A DNA stretch of 64,000 bases. Origin: Viridibacterium curvum (GTDB lineage: Bacteria; Pseudomonadota; Gammaproteobacteria; Burkholderiales; Rhodocyclaceae). Below are positions 46,090 to 54,342 of the stretch, one piece after another (the stretch's first letter is position 1; each line of letters starts with the position of its first letter). The stretch lies in contig NZ_BAABLD010000011.1 in NCBI RefSeq assembly GCF_039544165.1, positions 112,904-176,903 on the forward strand, read 5' to 3'. The notes beneath the pieces were generated by a model, which saw nothing but the letters and a program-made list of their open reading frames with translations, had not been told where the DNA came from and did no database searches. The position numbers were made by a program, and so were the translations under genes.

Positions 46090-47244
46090 TTACTTGGCCG
46101 CGGCCATCATCTCGATGAAGCGGTCGAACAGGTAGGCCACGTCGTGCGGGCCCGGGCTCGCTTCCGGGTGCCCCTGAAAACACAGGGCCGGACGATCGGT
46201 CCACACCAGCCCCTGAAGGCTGCCGTCGAACAGCGAGACGTGACTGGTGCGTACGTTGGCCGGCAGCGTCGCGGCATCAACCGCGAAACCGTGGTTCTGG
46301 CTGGTGATCAGCACGCGCCCCGAATCCAGATCCTTTACCGGGTGGTTGGCACCGTGGTGGCCGAACTTCATCTTGAGCGTCTTCGCGCCTGCTGCGAGAC
46401 CCATGATCTGGTGACCCAGGCAGATGCCGAAAGTCGGCAGCTTGCGGGCCAAGAATTCGCGCGCAGCGGCAATAGCGTAATCACAGGGTTCCGGATCACC
46501 AGGGCCATTGGACAGGAACACGCCGTCAGGATTGAGTGCCAGTACGTCCGCCGCACTGGTCTGAGCCGGCACGACGGTCAGCTTGCAACCACGCTCGGCA
46601 AGCATGTGCAGGATGTTCTGTTTCACACCGAAGTCATAGGCCACGACGTGGTAGCTGGCCGCCGCTTGCTCGACAAAGCCCTTGCCGAGCTGCCACTCGC
46701 CTGAAGTCCAGGCGTAGGACTTGCCGGTCGTCACGACCTTGGCGAGGTCCATGCCGGCCAGACCCGGAAAGCCGCGCGCTTCGGCAATTGCCGCCTCGGC
46801 GTCAAGCGATTCGATCGTTGCAGCGGTGACCAGGCAGCCAGCCTGCGCACCCTTTTCCCGCAAGATGCGGGTGAGCTTGCGCGTGTCGATGCCGGCGATA
46901 CCTACGGCACCTTCGGCCTTCATGTAGGCATCGAGGTCCTGTTCAGCGCGGAAATTCGAGACCCGCAGAGGCAGGTCGCGAATGATCAGACCGGCCGCAT
47001 AGACCTTGCCCGCTTCGCTATCTTCCCTGTTGACGCCCACGTTGCCGATGTGGGGATGCGTCAGGGTAACGATCTGGCGCGTGTAGGAAGGATCGGTAAG
47101 GATTTCCTGGTAGCCGGTGATGGCGGTGTTGAACACCACCTCGCCGACGGTCTTGCCGACGATGCCGAAACCCTGACCACGGAACACGGTTCCATCGGCG
47201 AGGGCTAGCAGGGCGTGCAGGCGTGCAGGCGCTTGAAGGGACAC
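46090..47244 (-). CDS. carA: Carbamoyl-phosphate synthase small (glutaminase) subunit
   Basis: Hydrolyses glutamine and supplies ammonia to CarB. It has 384 residues from a GTG at 47244 with AGGAG seven bases upstream. The N-terminal CPSase domain (ALLALADGTVFRGQGFG, TGYQEILTDPSY) precedes the class I glutamine amidotransferase domain with the nucleophile in FGICLGHQIMGLA. The catalytic His/Glu are in FQGHPEASPGP. Upstream on the minus strand are a promoter-like sequence, a hairpin with a T-run and a further dyad, suggesting leader control. Confidence 0.97.
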   Translation of the reverse strand: MSLQAPARLHALLALADGTVFRGQGFGIVGKTVGEVVFNTAITGYQEILTDPSYTRQIVTLTHPHIGNVGVNREDSEAGKVYAAGLIIRDLPLRVSNFRAEQDLDAYMKAEGAVGIAGIDTRKLTRILREKGAQAGCLVTAATIESLDAEAAIAEARGFPGLAGMDLAKVVTTGKSYAWTSGEWQLGKGFVEQAAASYHVVAYDFGVKQNILHMLAERGCKLTVVPAQTSAADVLALNPDGVFLSNGPGDPEPCDYAIAAAREFLARKLPTFGICLGHQIMGLAAGAKTLKMKFGHHGANHPVKDLDSGRVLITSQNHGFAVDAATLPANVRTSHVSLFDGSLQGLVWTDRPALCFQGHPEASPGPHDVAYLFDRFIEMMAAAK

Positions 47245-47295
47245 TGAAAACTCCTGAATGGCAACGCGGGGAAGCGCAGCGGCGGCGGTCCTGCA

Positions 47296-47366
47296 ACGTC
47301 AAACCCCGGGGAGCGTTTGACGTAAAAAACGGGACGGTCCCCGATCAGTTTCCTGGGCCCATCCCG
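47296..47366 (-). promoter_or_regulatory. carA leader: terminator-like hairpin plus dyad (possible attenuator)
   Basis: On the minus strand an 8-bp stem (47366-47359 with 47337-47330, one G-U pair) is followed at once by six T. Next comes ACGTCAAAC-N10-GTTTGACGT (47323-47296), a perfect 9-bp dyad. It ends 51 bases before the carA start. It may be an attenuator of carAB, or simply the terminator of the upstream histidine kinase gene. Confidence 0.5.
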
Positions 47367-47395
47367 TGATTGCGCTGCTGCAGCAAATTTTCGGA

Positions 47396-47424
47396 ATCGT
47401 AACATTTTGGCCGTATCTCGGCAA
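47396..47424 (-). promoter_or_regulatory. Candidate sigma-70 promoter of carA
   Basis: TTGCCG (47424-47419), 17 bases, TACGAT (47401-47396) on the minus strand. If used, the transcript leader is about 145 bases long and includes the hairpins at 47296-47366. Confidence 0.4.
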
Positions 47425-47480
47425 CGCCGAAGGCGCGCCAAGACGCCGGGCCGGTCCGGAAATGCCGATCCACAACCCCG

Positions 47481-50048
47481 TCAGCCGCTCAGCTCCGGCC
47501 GGTATTGCGTCCGCAGGAAATCAGCCAGTCGATTGAGCTCGCCAAGAAGGGGCGAGGCCAGTGCCACGGCCGTCGATGCGTCGCCACTACGGCCTGCCAT
47601 CTCGACCTTGAGCGCCGCTTCGGCTGCCGGAACGGCGCCAAACACGCCGACCGACGACTTGACCGAGTGCGCCACGGCCCCCAGCGCCTTGGCGTCGGCT
47701 TTCTGCAGAGCAACCTGCAGTTTCTGGCAGGTATTGCCCACATCGCTGAGGAAAACACCGATCAGGGCTTGCACCGCCCCTTCATCGCCTTCGAGCAGGC
47801 TGCGCGTCTGGTCAAGGTCGGCCAGCGGGCTGGCGCCCACGCCCTGCCCCAGGAACTCTTCCGGCGTGGCATCCCCCTCGGCATCCGTGCTGATGTCACG
47901 TGCACTGACGCGTTCAATGGCGGCAAACAATTCGGAAGGCTGGATGGGCTTGGAGACGTAATCATCCATGCCTGCATCGAGACAGCGCTCGCGATCACCG
48001 GCCATGACGTGCGCCGTCATGGCGATGATGGGGACCGACTCCCAGCGACCAGACATGGCCCAGCTGCGCCGGGCTTCACGCGCACGGATGGCCTTGGTTG
48101 CATCCAACCCACCCAGAACAGGCATCTGCACATCCATGAGAATGATGTCGAACCGCTGCTTCTCGAACCACTCGATGGCCTCCTGCCCGTCGCCTGCCAC
48201 AGTCACCCGGAAACCAGCGCGCTCCAGGATCTTGGTCGCGACCGTCTGATTCACCGGATTGTCTTCGACCAGCAGGATGTCGCGGCGCCGCACCTGTGTG
48301 CCGGCTTCAGCAAGCGCGTCATCGACCCGGAACTCGTCCAGCGTCATGCTCGGCTCGACATTTGCCACCAGCGCCAGGCGGATTGCGTCGAGCAACTCGG
48401 TCGGCGCCATGGGCTTGACGACGTGGGCACGCACGCCCAGCTGGCGGCAGCGCGCCGCATCGTTACGCTGCGAATCGGTCGTCAGCATCATGATGATGCG
48501 ATCGCATGGAGCGCCCTCGGCGTGAAAGCGCGACGGCAGCTCGAATCCGCCAGGCTCCGGCATGCGCGCATCGACCAGCATCAGATCGAAGGCTTCGCCA
48601 GATTTCTGTGCCACCTTGAGTGCCATGTTGGCCTCTTCACCGCTTGCCGCGATGGCTGCCGCCATACCCCAACGACGCATGGTTTCAGCAATCTCACGCG
48701 CAGCCGTCGCATTGTCGTCGACGACCAGCACGCGCAAACCATTGAGCCGCTTCTCGACGCGTTCGGCAGCTGCCTCCTCACGCACCACTTCGACCTCGGC
48801 TGTGAAATGGAAGCAACTGCCCTTGCCTAACTCACTCTCCAGCCACAAACGGCCGCGCATCAGCTCGACAAGGCGACGGCAAATGGCCAACCCGAGACCG
48901 GTGCCGCCGTAACGCCGCGTGGTCGACGTATCGGCTTGGGAAAACACACCGAAAACTTCTTCCTGCTTGTCTGCTGCGATACCGATGCCCGTGTCACGAA
49001 CGGAAATCTGGATCGTTGCCGTACGTCCGCGGTGCGACACCTGACGCACCGACACTTCAATCTCGCCCTTCTCGGTGAACTTGATGGCGTTGCCCAGCAA
49101 GTTGATGATCACCTGCCGCAGCCGGTTGGGGTCGCCACGCAACACCTGTGGCGTCCCGGGCTGCATGCCATACACCAGCTCCAACCCTTTCTGGTGGCCG
49201 CGCAGAGCCATCGATTTGTAGGCATCGGCGAGCAATGCCGGGAGCGAGAATTCGATGTTTTCGAGCTCCAGACGCCCCGCCTCGATCTTCGAGAAGTCGA
49301 GAATGTCGTTAATGATCGAGAGCAGTGATTCGGCCGACGACTTCACCGTCTGCAGGTAACCGCGCTGCTCGGGATCAAGCTGTGTATCGAGCGCCAGTTC
49401 GGTCATGCCGATGATGCCGTTCATTGGCGTACGGATTTCATGACTCATGTTGGCAAGGAAGTCGCCCTTGGCACGACTCGCCGACTCGGCAATTTCCTTC
49501 GCCCGCAATAGCTCAGCTTCGAAGCGCTTGCGCTCTGAAACGTTGCGATGCACGCCGACCACTCGCAAAGGAGCTCCGGCCGCATCGCGCTCGATCACCC
49601 GACCGTAACTTGCCACCCAGTGCCAATTGTCGTCCGCAAAGCGCAGGCGGTACTCCGCCTCGAAGCCCGGCGCACCACCGGACAGATGCTTCTCCATGCG
49701 TGCCATGGCTCCGGCGAAATCATCGGGGTGAATACGCTCCTGCCAGGCAGCAATGCCCTTGCCGCGGTCCGCTTCCGAAAAACCCACGTCCTGGCGCCAC
49801 TGCGGGCTCAGGTAACCACCATTGGTGACAACGTCCCACTCCCACAGTCCGTCGTGCGCGCTGTCCAGCGCCAGCTCGATGCGGGTCTTCTCGCCCAGCT
49901 CGGCCTCCAGTAGCGCTTTCAGGCGCCAAGCCAGCTCATCGGGCGCGTCGTTGCAGCCTTCGAAATAACCGGAACGCCCTACACGCGCCGCGAGAATCTC
50001 CAGCTCGCGGCGCAACTCGGATTGAGACAAGGTAGGCGGCACGGTCAT
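47481..50048 (-). CDS. Hybrid sensor histidine kinase (PAS-HisKA-HATPase-REC-REC-HPt)
   Basis: An 855-residue phosphorelay kinase with no membrane helices, so probably cytoplasmic. PAS/PAC domain about 58-175 (LDSAHDGLWEWDV, PLRVVGVHRNVSERK). HisKA with His203 in MSHEIRTPMNG, HATPase with NLLGNAIKFTEKGEI, DTGIGI and GGTGLGLAI. The first receiver has the phospho-acceptor in LVDARMP, the second in LMDVQMPVLGGLDA. The HPt domain at the C-terminus has VAHSVKSSVG (His). All phosphotransfer residues are intact. No partner DNA-binding regulator is adjacent, so the output is unknown. It follows the aminotransferase gene by 41 bases. Confidence 0.93.
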   Translation of the reverse strand: MTVPPTLSQSELRRELEILAARVGRSGYFEGCNDAPDELAWRLKALLEAELGEKTRIELALDSAHDGLWEWDVVTNGGYLSPQWRQDVGFSEADRGKGIAAWQERIHPDDFAGAMARMEKHLSGGAPGFEAEYRLRFADDNWHWVASYGRVIERDAAGAPLRVVGVHRNVSERKRFEAELLRAKEIAESASRAKGDFLANMSHEIRTPMNGIIGMTELALDTQLDPEQRGYLQTVKSSAESLLSIINDILDFSKIEAGRLELENIEFSLPALLADAYKSMALRGHQKGLELVYGMQPGTPQVLRGDPNRLRQVIINLLGNAIKFTEKGEIEVSVRQVSHRGRTATIQISVRDTGIGIAADKQEEVFGVFSQADTSTTRRYGGTGLGLAICRRLVELMRGRLWLESELGKGSCFHFTAEVEVVREEAAAERVEKRLNGLRVLVVDDNATAAREIAETMRRWGMAAAIAASGEEANMALKVAQKSGEAFDLMLVDARMPEPGGFELPSRFHAEGAPCDRIIMMLTTDSQRNDAARCRQLGVRAHVVKPMAPTELLDAIRLALVANVEPSMTLDEFRVDDALAEAGTQVRRRDILLVEDNPVNQTVATKILERAGFRVTVAGDGQEAIEWFEKQRFDIILMDVQMPVLGGLDATKAIRAREARRSWAMSGRWESVPIIAMTAHVMAGDRERCLDAGMDDYVSKPIQPSELFAAIERVSARDISTDAEGDATPEEFLGQGVGASPLADLDQTRSLLEGDEGAVQALIGVFLSDVGNTCQKLQVALQKADAKALGAVAHSVKSSVGVFGAVPAAEAALKVEMAGRSGDASTAVALASPLLGELNRLADFLRTQYRPELSG

Positions 50049-50089
50049 CGTTTCAGGCAGGCATCCGTGGCAAAAAAAGGGACCGGCGA

Positions 50090-51298
50090 TCAGCCGGCGG
50101 TCAGCGCAGCGCAGGCCGCTTCGAGCCGGCGCAAGCCTTCATCCAGCTCATCATCTGTGATCGTCAGCGAAGTCGCAATGCGCAGGACATTGGGGCCTGC
50201 CTGTAGCGCCAGCACACCATGGGCCGCCGCTTTGCCGATCAGCTCGCCCGCGCGGTTTGCAAAACGCTCACTCAGCTCGCAACCGATCCATAAACCCTGG
50301 TAGCGGATCTCGGAGAAACAGCCCAGGCGCGCGCCCATGTCACGCAGACGGCCCGCTGTCCGTTCTGCCTTGTCACGCACGCTGGCCAGCAGCGCGGGAT
50401 CGCGAATCGCATCGAACGCTGCCTCGGCCACTGCGCAGGCAAGCGGATTGCCGCCAAAGGTCGAGCCATGGCTACCCGGCTTGAAGTGATTGCCCACAGC
50501 CGCCGTCGTCAGCATCACGCCGATCGGAAAACCACCGCCGATACCTTTGGCTGTCGTCAGGATGTCCGGCACGACATCGCCGTTCATATAGGCATACAAG
50601 GCGCCGGTTCGGCCGTTACCGGACTGGATCTCGTCGTAGATCAGCACCGCATCGTTGGCCGTACACAGCTCGCGCAAAGCCTTGAGGAATTCTGGTTTGG
50701 CCGGGATGATGCCGCCCTCCCCGACCACCGGCTCCACGATGACCGCGCAGGTCTTCGCCCCGATGACGCGCCGTGCCGCCTCGATGTCATTGTAATCAAC
50801 ATGCACGATGCCAGCCGGGTTCGGCCCCATGCCCGACGAATACTTGGGCTGACCACCGACCGACACTGTGAAGAAGGTGCGACCGTGGAACGAGCCGTTG
50901 AAGGCCACGATCTCGATCTTGTCGGGCGAGATATCCACGCCGCGCTTGCGAGCGAGTTTCAGCGCAGCCTCGTTGGCCTCGGCACCCGAGTTGCAGAAGA
51001 ACACCTGCTCGGCAAAAGTCGCCTCGCACAGCTTCTTCGCCAGACGCAGCGCGGGCTCGTTGGTGTAGTAGTTCGACACATGCCACAGCTTGGCGGCCTG
51101 ATCCTGCAGCGCCTTGAGCAGCACGGGATTGCCATGGCCCAGCGAAGTCACCGCCACGCCGGCGCCAAAGTCGATGTAGTCACGCCCCTGCTGATCCCAC
51201 AGGCGCGAACCCTCACCTCGCACGAAGATCATCTCGAGCGGGCTGAAGACAGGCACCATGTACCGATCGAAATCGGCGCGTTGGACAGCGGTGGTCAC
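50090..51298 (-). CDS. argD: Acetylornithine/succinylornithine aminotransferase family
   Basis: A 402-residue class III PLP aminotransferase, likely making N-acetylornithine in arginine synthesis (or acting as AstC in arginine catabolism). The GTG at 51298 is chosen because AAAGGAA stands five to six bases upstream; an ATG at 51313 is the alternative. Landmarks: VFFCNSGAEANEAALKLAR, FNGSFHGRT, the Asp in LIYDEIQSGNGRTG and the PLP lysine in LTTAKGIGGGFPIG. GSTFGGNPLACA completes the site. No other arg or ast gene is adjacent; carAB lies close by, which is consistent with an arginine theme. Confidence 0.88.
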   Translation of the reverse strand: MTTAVQRADFDRYMVPVFSPLEMIFVRGEGSRLWDQQGRDYIDFGAGVAVTSLGHGNPVLLKALQDQAAKLWHVSNYYTNEPALRLAKKLCEATFAEQVFFCNSGAEANEAALKLARKRGVDISPDKIEIVAFNGSFHGRTFFTVSVGGQPKYSSGMGPNPAGIVHVDYNDIEAARRVIGAKTCAVIVEPVVGEGGIIPAKPEFLKALRELCTANDAVLIYDEIQSGNGRTGALYAYMNGDVVPDILTTAKGIGGGFPIGVMLTTAAVGNHFKPGSHGSTFGGNPLACAVAEAAFDAIRDPALLASVRDKAERTAGRLRDMGARLGCFSEIRYQGLWIGCELSERFANRAGELIGKAAAHGVLALQAGPNVLRIATSLTITDDELDEGLRRLEAACAALTAG

Positions 51299-51643
51299 TG
51301 GCGTTCCTTTCATTGAACGTGGAGGGAATTCCCGATATTACTACCTGAATGCCCGGCTGCAAGAAGGCACGGGCCCGGTTGCAGCATTCCCCCTCTCCCG
51401 GCCTTCGGCCACCCTCCCCTCAGGGGGAGGGAACTGCAGAGCACATCACCCAAAGAGTCTCCGATTGGCCAAGTACAAAAGCAAAACCCCGCCGGAGCGG
51501 GGTTTGATAGAAGCAGACAGGAATAAGTTGTTGATTGCCGTAGGGAGCGAGTCAAGGTCGCTTCGAGAAGCGCAGACGTACTTGGGTACGTCGAGCATCG
51601 CCGAAGCGAGATTGGCCCGCGCAGTAGGCAAGCGACTTCTTAT
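51299..51643. other. Non-coding spacer between argD and pstB with several hairpins
   Basis: About 345 bases with no convincing gene. From left: a G/C-rich hairpin (CCCTCCCC...GGGGAGGG, 51412-51431), the pst-side terminator at 51484-51505, and a compact element at 51521-51645. That element has imperfect outer arms (51521-51539 and 51627-51645) and two perfect inner hairpins (51559-51572 and 51575-51592). A 61-codon open frame over it on the minus strand has no ribosome site. Confidence 0.6.
51484..51505 (-). terminator. Intrinsic terminator downstream of pstSCAB
   Basis: AAACCCCGC and GCGGGGTTT form a 9-bp stem with a 4-base loop. On the minus strand it continues as TTGCTTTTG. It lies about 140 bases after the pstB stop. 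Confidence 0.75.
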
Positions 51644-52408
51644 TCAGCCGAAGCGGCCTGTTATGTAGTCCTCGGTTTCCTTGCGCTGAGGCTTCACGAA
51701 GATCTTGTCGGTCTCACCAAACTCGATCAGCTCGCCCAGGTACATGTAGGCCGTGTAATCCGAGATGCGCGCAGCCTGCTGCATGTTGTGGGTCACAATG
51801 ACGATGGTGAATTCGTTCTTCAGCTCGTCGATCAGCTCTTCGATACGCATGGTCGAGATCGGGTCCAGCGCCGAGGTCGGCTCATCAAGCAGCAGGACTT
51901 TGGGCTTGACCGCCACACCACGCGCAATGCACAGACGCTGCTGCTGACCACCGGAGAGGCCGGTGCCGCTCTGGTGCAGTTTGTCCTTCACTTCGTCCCA
52001 CAACGCAGCCTTGCGCAGCGCCCATTCGACACGCTCTTCCATCTCGGCGCGGCTGAGCTTTTCGTGCAGCTTCACGCCGAAGGCGATGTTGTCAAAGATC
52101 GACATCGGGAAAGGCGTCGGCTTCTGGAACACCATGCCGACTTTGGCGCGCAGCACGCTGACATCGATGTCCTTGCCCAGCAGGTTCTTGCCTTCCAGCA
52201 GCAGCTCGCCGTCGGCTGATTGCTCGGGATACAGATCGAACATGCGGTTGATGGTACGCAGCAGGGTGGACTTGCCACAACCCGATGGACCAATGAAAGC
52301 GGTGACCTTGCTCTTGGCGATGGACAGGTTGATGTCCTTCAGCGCACGGTACTTGCCGTAGTAGAAGTTGAAGTTCTTGAACTCGATTTGCGGGACAAGC
52401 GTAGTCAT
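51644..52408 (-). CDS. pstB: Phosphate ABC transporter ATP-binding protein
   Basis: Energises high-affinity phosphate uptake. It has 254 residues from the ATG at 52408 (MTTLVPQIEFKN). Walker A is GPSGCGKSTLLRTIN, the signature is LSGGQQQRLCIARG and Walker B is VLLLDEPTSALDP, with the switch histidine in IVTHNMQQAARI. The gene overlaps no neighbour; 40 bases separate it from pstA. The usual downstream phoU is absent; a structured spacer and argD follow instead. Confidence 0.97.
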   Translation of the reverse strand: MTTLVPQIEFKNFNFYYGKYRALKDINLSIAKSKVTAFIGPSGCGKSTLLRTINRMFDLYPEQSADGELLLEGKNLLGKDIDVSVLRAKVGMVFQKPTPFPMSIFDNIAFGVKLHEKLSRAEMEERVEWALRKAALWDEVKDKLHQSGTGLSGGQQQRLCIARGVAVKPKVLLLDEPTSALDPISTMRIEELIDELKNEFTIVIVTHNMQQAARISDYTAYMYLGELIEFGETDKIFVKPQRKETEDYITGRFG

Positions 52409-52448
52409 GTTTTCTCTCTCGTTGCCGGCGCCGGGCGCCAGACACATG

Positions 52449-53285
52449 TCAATGTTTCTGGCGGAAGAAGACGCGCGCCACGATGTTGAGGGTCAGGACA
52501 CCGAAGGTGATGAGCAGCACGCCCACCCAGGCCAGGCGCTGCAGGTTCTCATCGGGATTCATCGCGAAGTCGAGGATCACCTTGGGCAGGCTGGCAATGG
52601 GTTTGCCCAGATCGACGCTCCAGAACTGGTTGGACAGCGAGGTGAAGATCAGCGGTGCGGTCTCACCGGCGATACGCGCCACAGCCAGCAGCACGCCGGT
52701 GACAACGCCAGCGCGGGCTGCACGCAGCGTGACACTGAGGATCACCGAGTACTTCGGCGCGCCCAGCGCAAACGCGGCTTCACGCAATGAGTTGGGCACC
52801 AGCTGCAGCATGTTCTCGGTTGTACGTACCACCACGGGCACGACGATCAGTGCCAGCGCCACGATGCCCGCCCAACCGGAGTAACCACCGGTATTGGCCA
52901 CCACCACGGTCCACACGAACAGGCCGATAACGATGGATGGTGCCGACAGCAGCAGGTCATTGACGTAGCGGATCGCATCACCCAGCCAGGAGTGACGGCC
53001 GTACTCGGCAAGGTAGATGCCGGCCAGAATGCCCAGCGGCGTACCGACGAGCGTTGCCAGACCGACCAGCATGCTGCTGCCGACGATGGCATTCAGCAAG
53101 CCACCGCCTTCCGCCCCGGGGGGCGGCGTCATCTGGGTAAAGATGTCCAGCGACAGACCGCCAAGGCCCAGCTGGAGCACCGTAATCAGGATCCACATCA
53201 ACCAGAAAAGGCCGAAGCTCATGGCGAGCATCGACATGGTCAAGGCGACTTTATTGATGAGTTTGCGACGCGCGAGCAGTTCCAT
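52449..53285 (-). CDS. pstA: Phosphate ABC transporter permease PstA
   Basis: Inner-membrane channel half of the Pst transporter. It has 278 residues and six predicted helices (about 14-38, 62-86, 100-122, 130-150, 180-205, 245-268). The permease loop that meets PstB is EAAFALGAPKYSVILSVTLRAARAG, here only named by position (about residues 168-193). It lies 12 bases after pstC. Confidence 0.96.
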   Translation of the reverse strand: MELLARRKLINKVALTMSMLAMSFGLFWLMWILITVLQLGLGGLSLDIFTQMTPPPGAEGGGLLNAIVGSSMLVGLATLVGTPLGILAGIYLAEYGRHSWLGDAIRYVNDLLLSAPSIVIGLFVWTVVVANTGGYSGWAGIVALALIVVPVVVRTTENMLQLVPNSLREAAFALGAPKYSVILSVTLRAARAGVVTGVLLAVARIAGETAPLIFTSLSNQFWSVDLGKPIASLPKVILDFAMNPDENLQRLAWVGVLLITFGVLTLNIVARVFFRQKH

Positions 53286-53297
53286 GTATCCCTCTGA

Positions 53298-54251
53298 TCA
53301 GCTCTTTGCGCCTTCGCTACGCGCCAGGCGTGCGAGGAACAGTTTGGAAATCACCAGCACGATCAGCGTGATGATGAAGAGCAGCAGACCCAGCTCCATC
53401 AGGGCTGCCGTATGCAGGCCCGGAGCCGCTTCCGAGAATTCGTTGGCGAGTGCCGAGGTGATGCTGTTGCCCGGCATGAAGAGCGATGCCGAGCTAAGGA
53501 AATTGGTGTTGCCGATGACGAAGGTAACCGCCATGGTTTCGCCCAGGGCGCGGCCCAAGCCCAGCATGACACCGCCGACCACCCCGGTCTTGGAGTGCGG
53601 CAGCACGACGTTCCAGACAACTTCCCAGGTTGTACAGCCCAAGCCGTAAGCCGACTCCTTGACCATCGCCGGCGTCACTTCAAAGACGTCGCGCATGACG
53701 GAGGCAATGAAGGGAATGATCATGATCGCGAGGATCACACCGGCAGTCAGCAAGCCAATGCCCAGCGGTGCGCCCGAGAACAACGCGCCGATCAAAGGGA
53801 TCTTGCCCAGCGTACTGGCGAGCAGCGGCTGCACGTACTTGGCGAACAGCGGGGCAAACACCAGCAGCCCCCACATGCCATAAACGATGCTGGGAATGGC
53901 GGCCAACAGCTCGACAGCGGTACCAAGGGGGCGACGCAGCCAGGCCGGCGACAATTCGGTGAGGAACAATGCAATACCGAAGCTGACCGGCACTGCGATG
54001 ATCAGGGCAATGATCGAGGTCACCAGCGTGCCGTAAATCGGAATCAGCGCCCCGTAACGATCCATCGGAGGATTCCACTCCGATGTGAACAGGAAGCTGA
54101 TGTTGAAAGCCTTGATTGAAGGCCACGCCGCGTAGCAGAGGGCCAGAACGATGCCGACCATTGTCACGAGCACAAACAGTGCGACGCCCGTAGTCAGCCA
54201 GGAAAAGATCTGATCGCGCGTGTCGCGACGGGGTTTTTCTGAGGTACTCAT
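53298..54251 (-). CDS. pstC: Phosphate ABC transporter permease PstC
   Basis: Second channel half. I place the start at the ATG at 54251 (MSTSEKPRRDTRDQIF, 317 aa), which gives the usual PstC N-terminus before the first helix (about 18-42). The frame is open to 54338, but the extra segment covers a strong stem-loop at 54281-54301 that is more likely non-coding. The coupling loop has SAYGLGCTTWEVVWNVVLPHSKTG. Six helices are predicted. The gene follows pstS by about 90 bases. Confidence 0.93.
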   Translation of the reverse strand: MSTSEKPRRDTRDQIFSWLTTGVALFVLVTMVGIVLALCYAAWPSIKAFNISFLFTSEWNPPMDRYGALIPIYGTLVTSIIALIIAVPVSFGIALFLTELSPAWLRRPLGTAVELLAAIPSIVYGMWGLLVFAPLFAKYVQPLLASTLGKIPLIGALFSGAPLGIGLLTAGVILAIMIIPFIASVMRDVFEVTPAMVKESAYGLGCTTWEVVWNVVLPHSKTGVVGGVMLGLGRALGETMAVTFVIGNTNFLSSASLFMPGNSITSALANEFSEAAPGLHTAALMELGLLLFIITLIVLVISKLFLARLARSEGAKS

Positions 54252-54280
54252 TGTGGCTTCATGTCCCGGTGACAAAACAT

Positions 54281-54301
54281 CCGGGACCAGAGTGGTCCCG
54301 G
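54281..54301 (-). terminator. Intercistronic stem-loop between pstS and pstC
   Basis: CCGGGACCA and TGGTCCCGG form a perfect 9-bp stem with a 3-base loop, followed on the minus strand by ATGTTTTG. It probably partly ends or protects the pstS transcript, so that the binding protein is made in excess over the membrane subunits. Confidence 0.65.
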
Positions 54302-54342
54302 ACGAGGTCCCGGCTGCAGTGGCGGCGGGGAGAGACATGATG

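Noticed and set aside
51446..51631. 61-codon open frame between argD and pstB
   Set aside because: It follows a set of hairpins and a terminator, and has no ribosome site; treated as a structured non-coding element.
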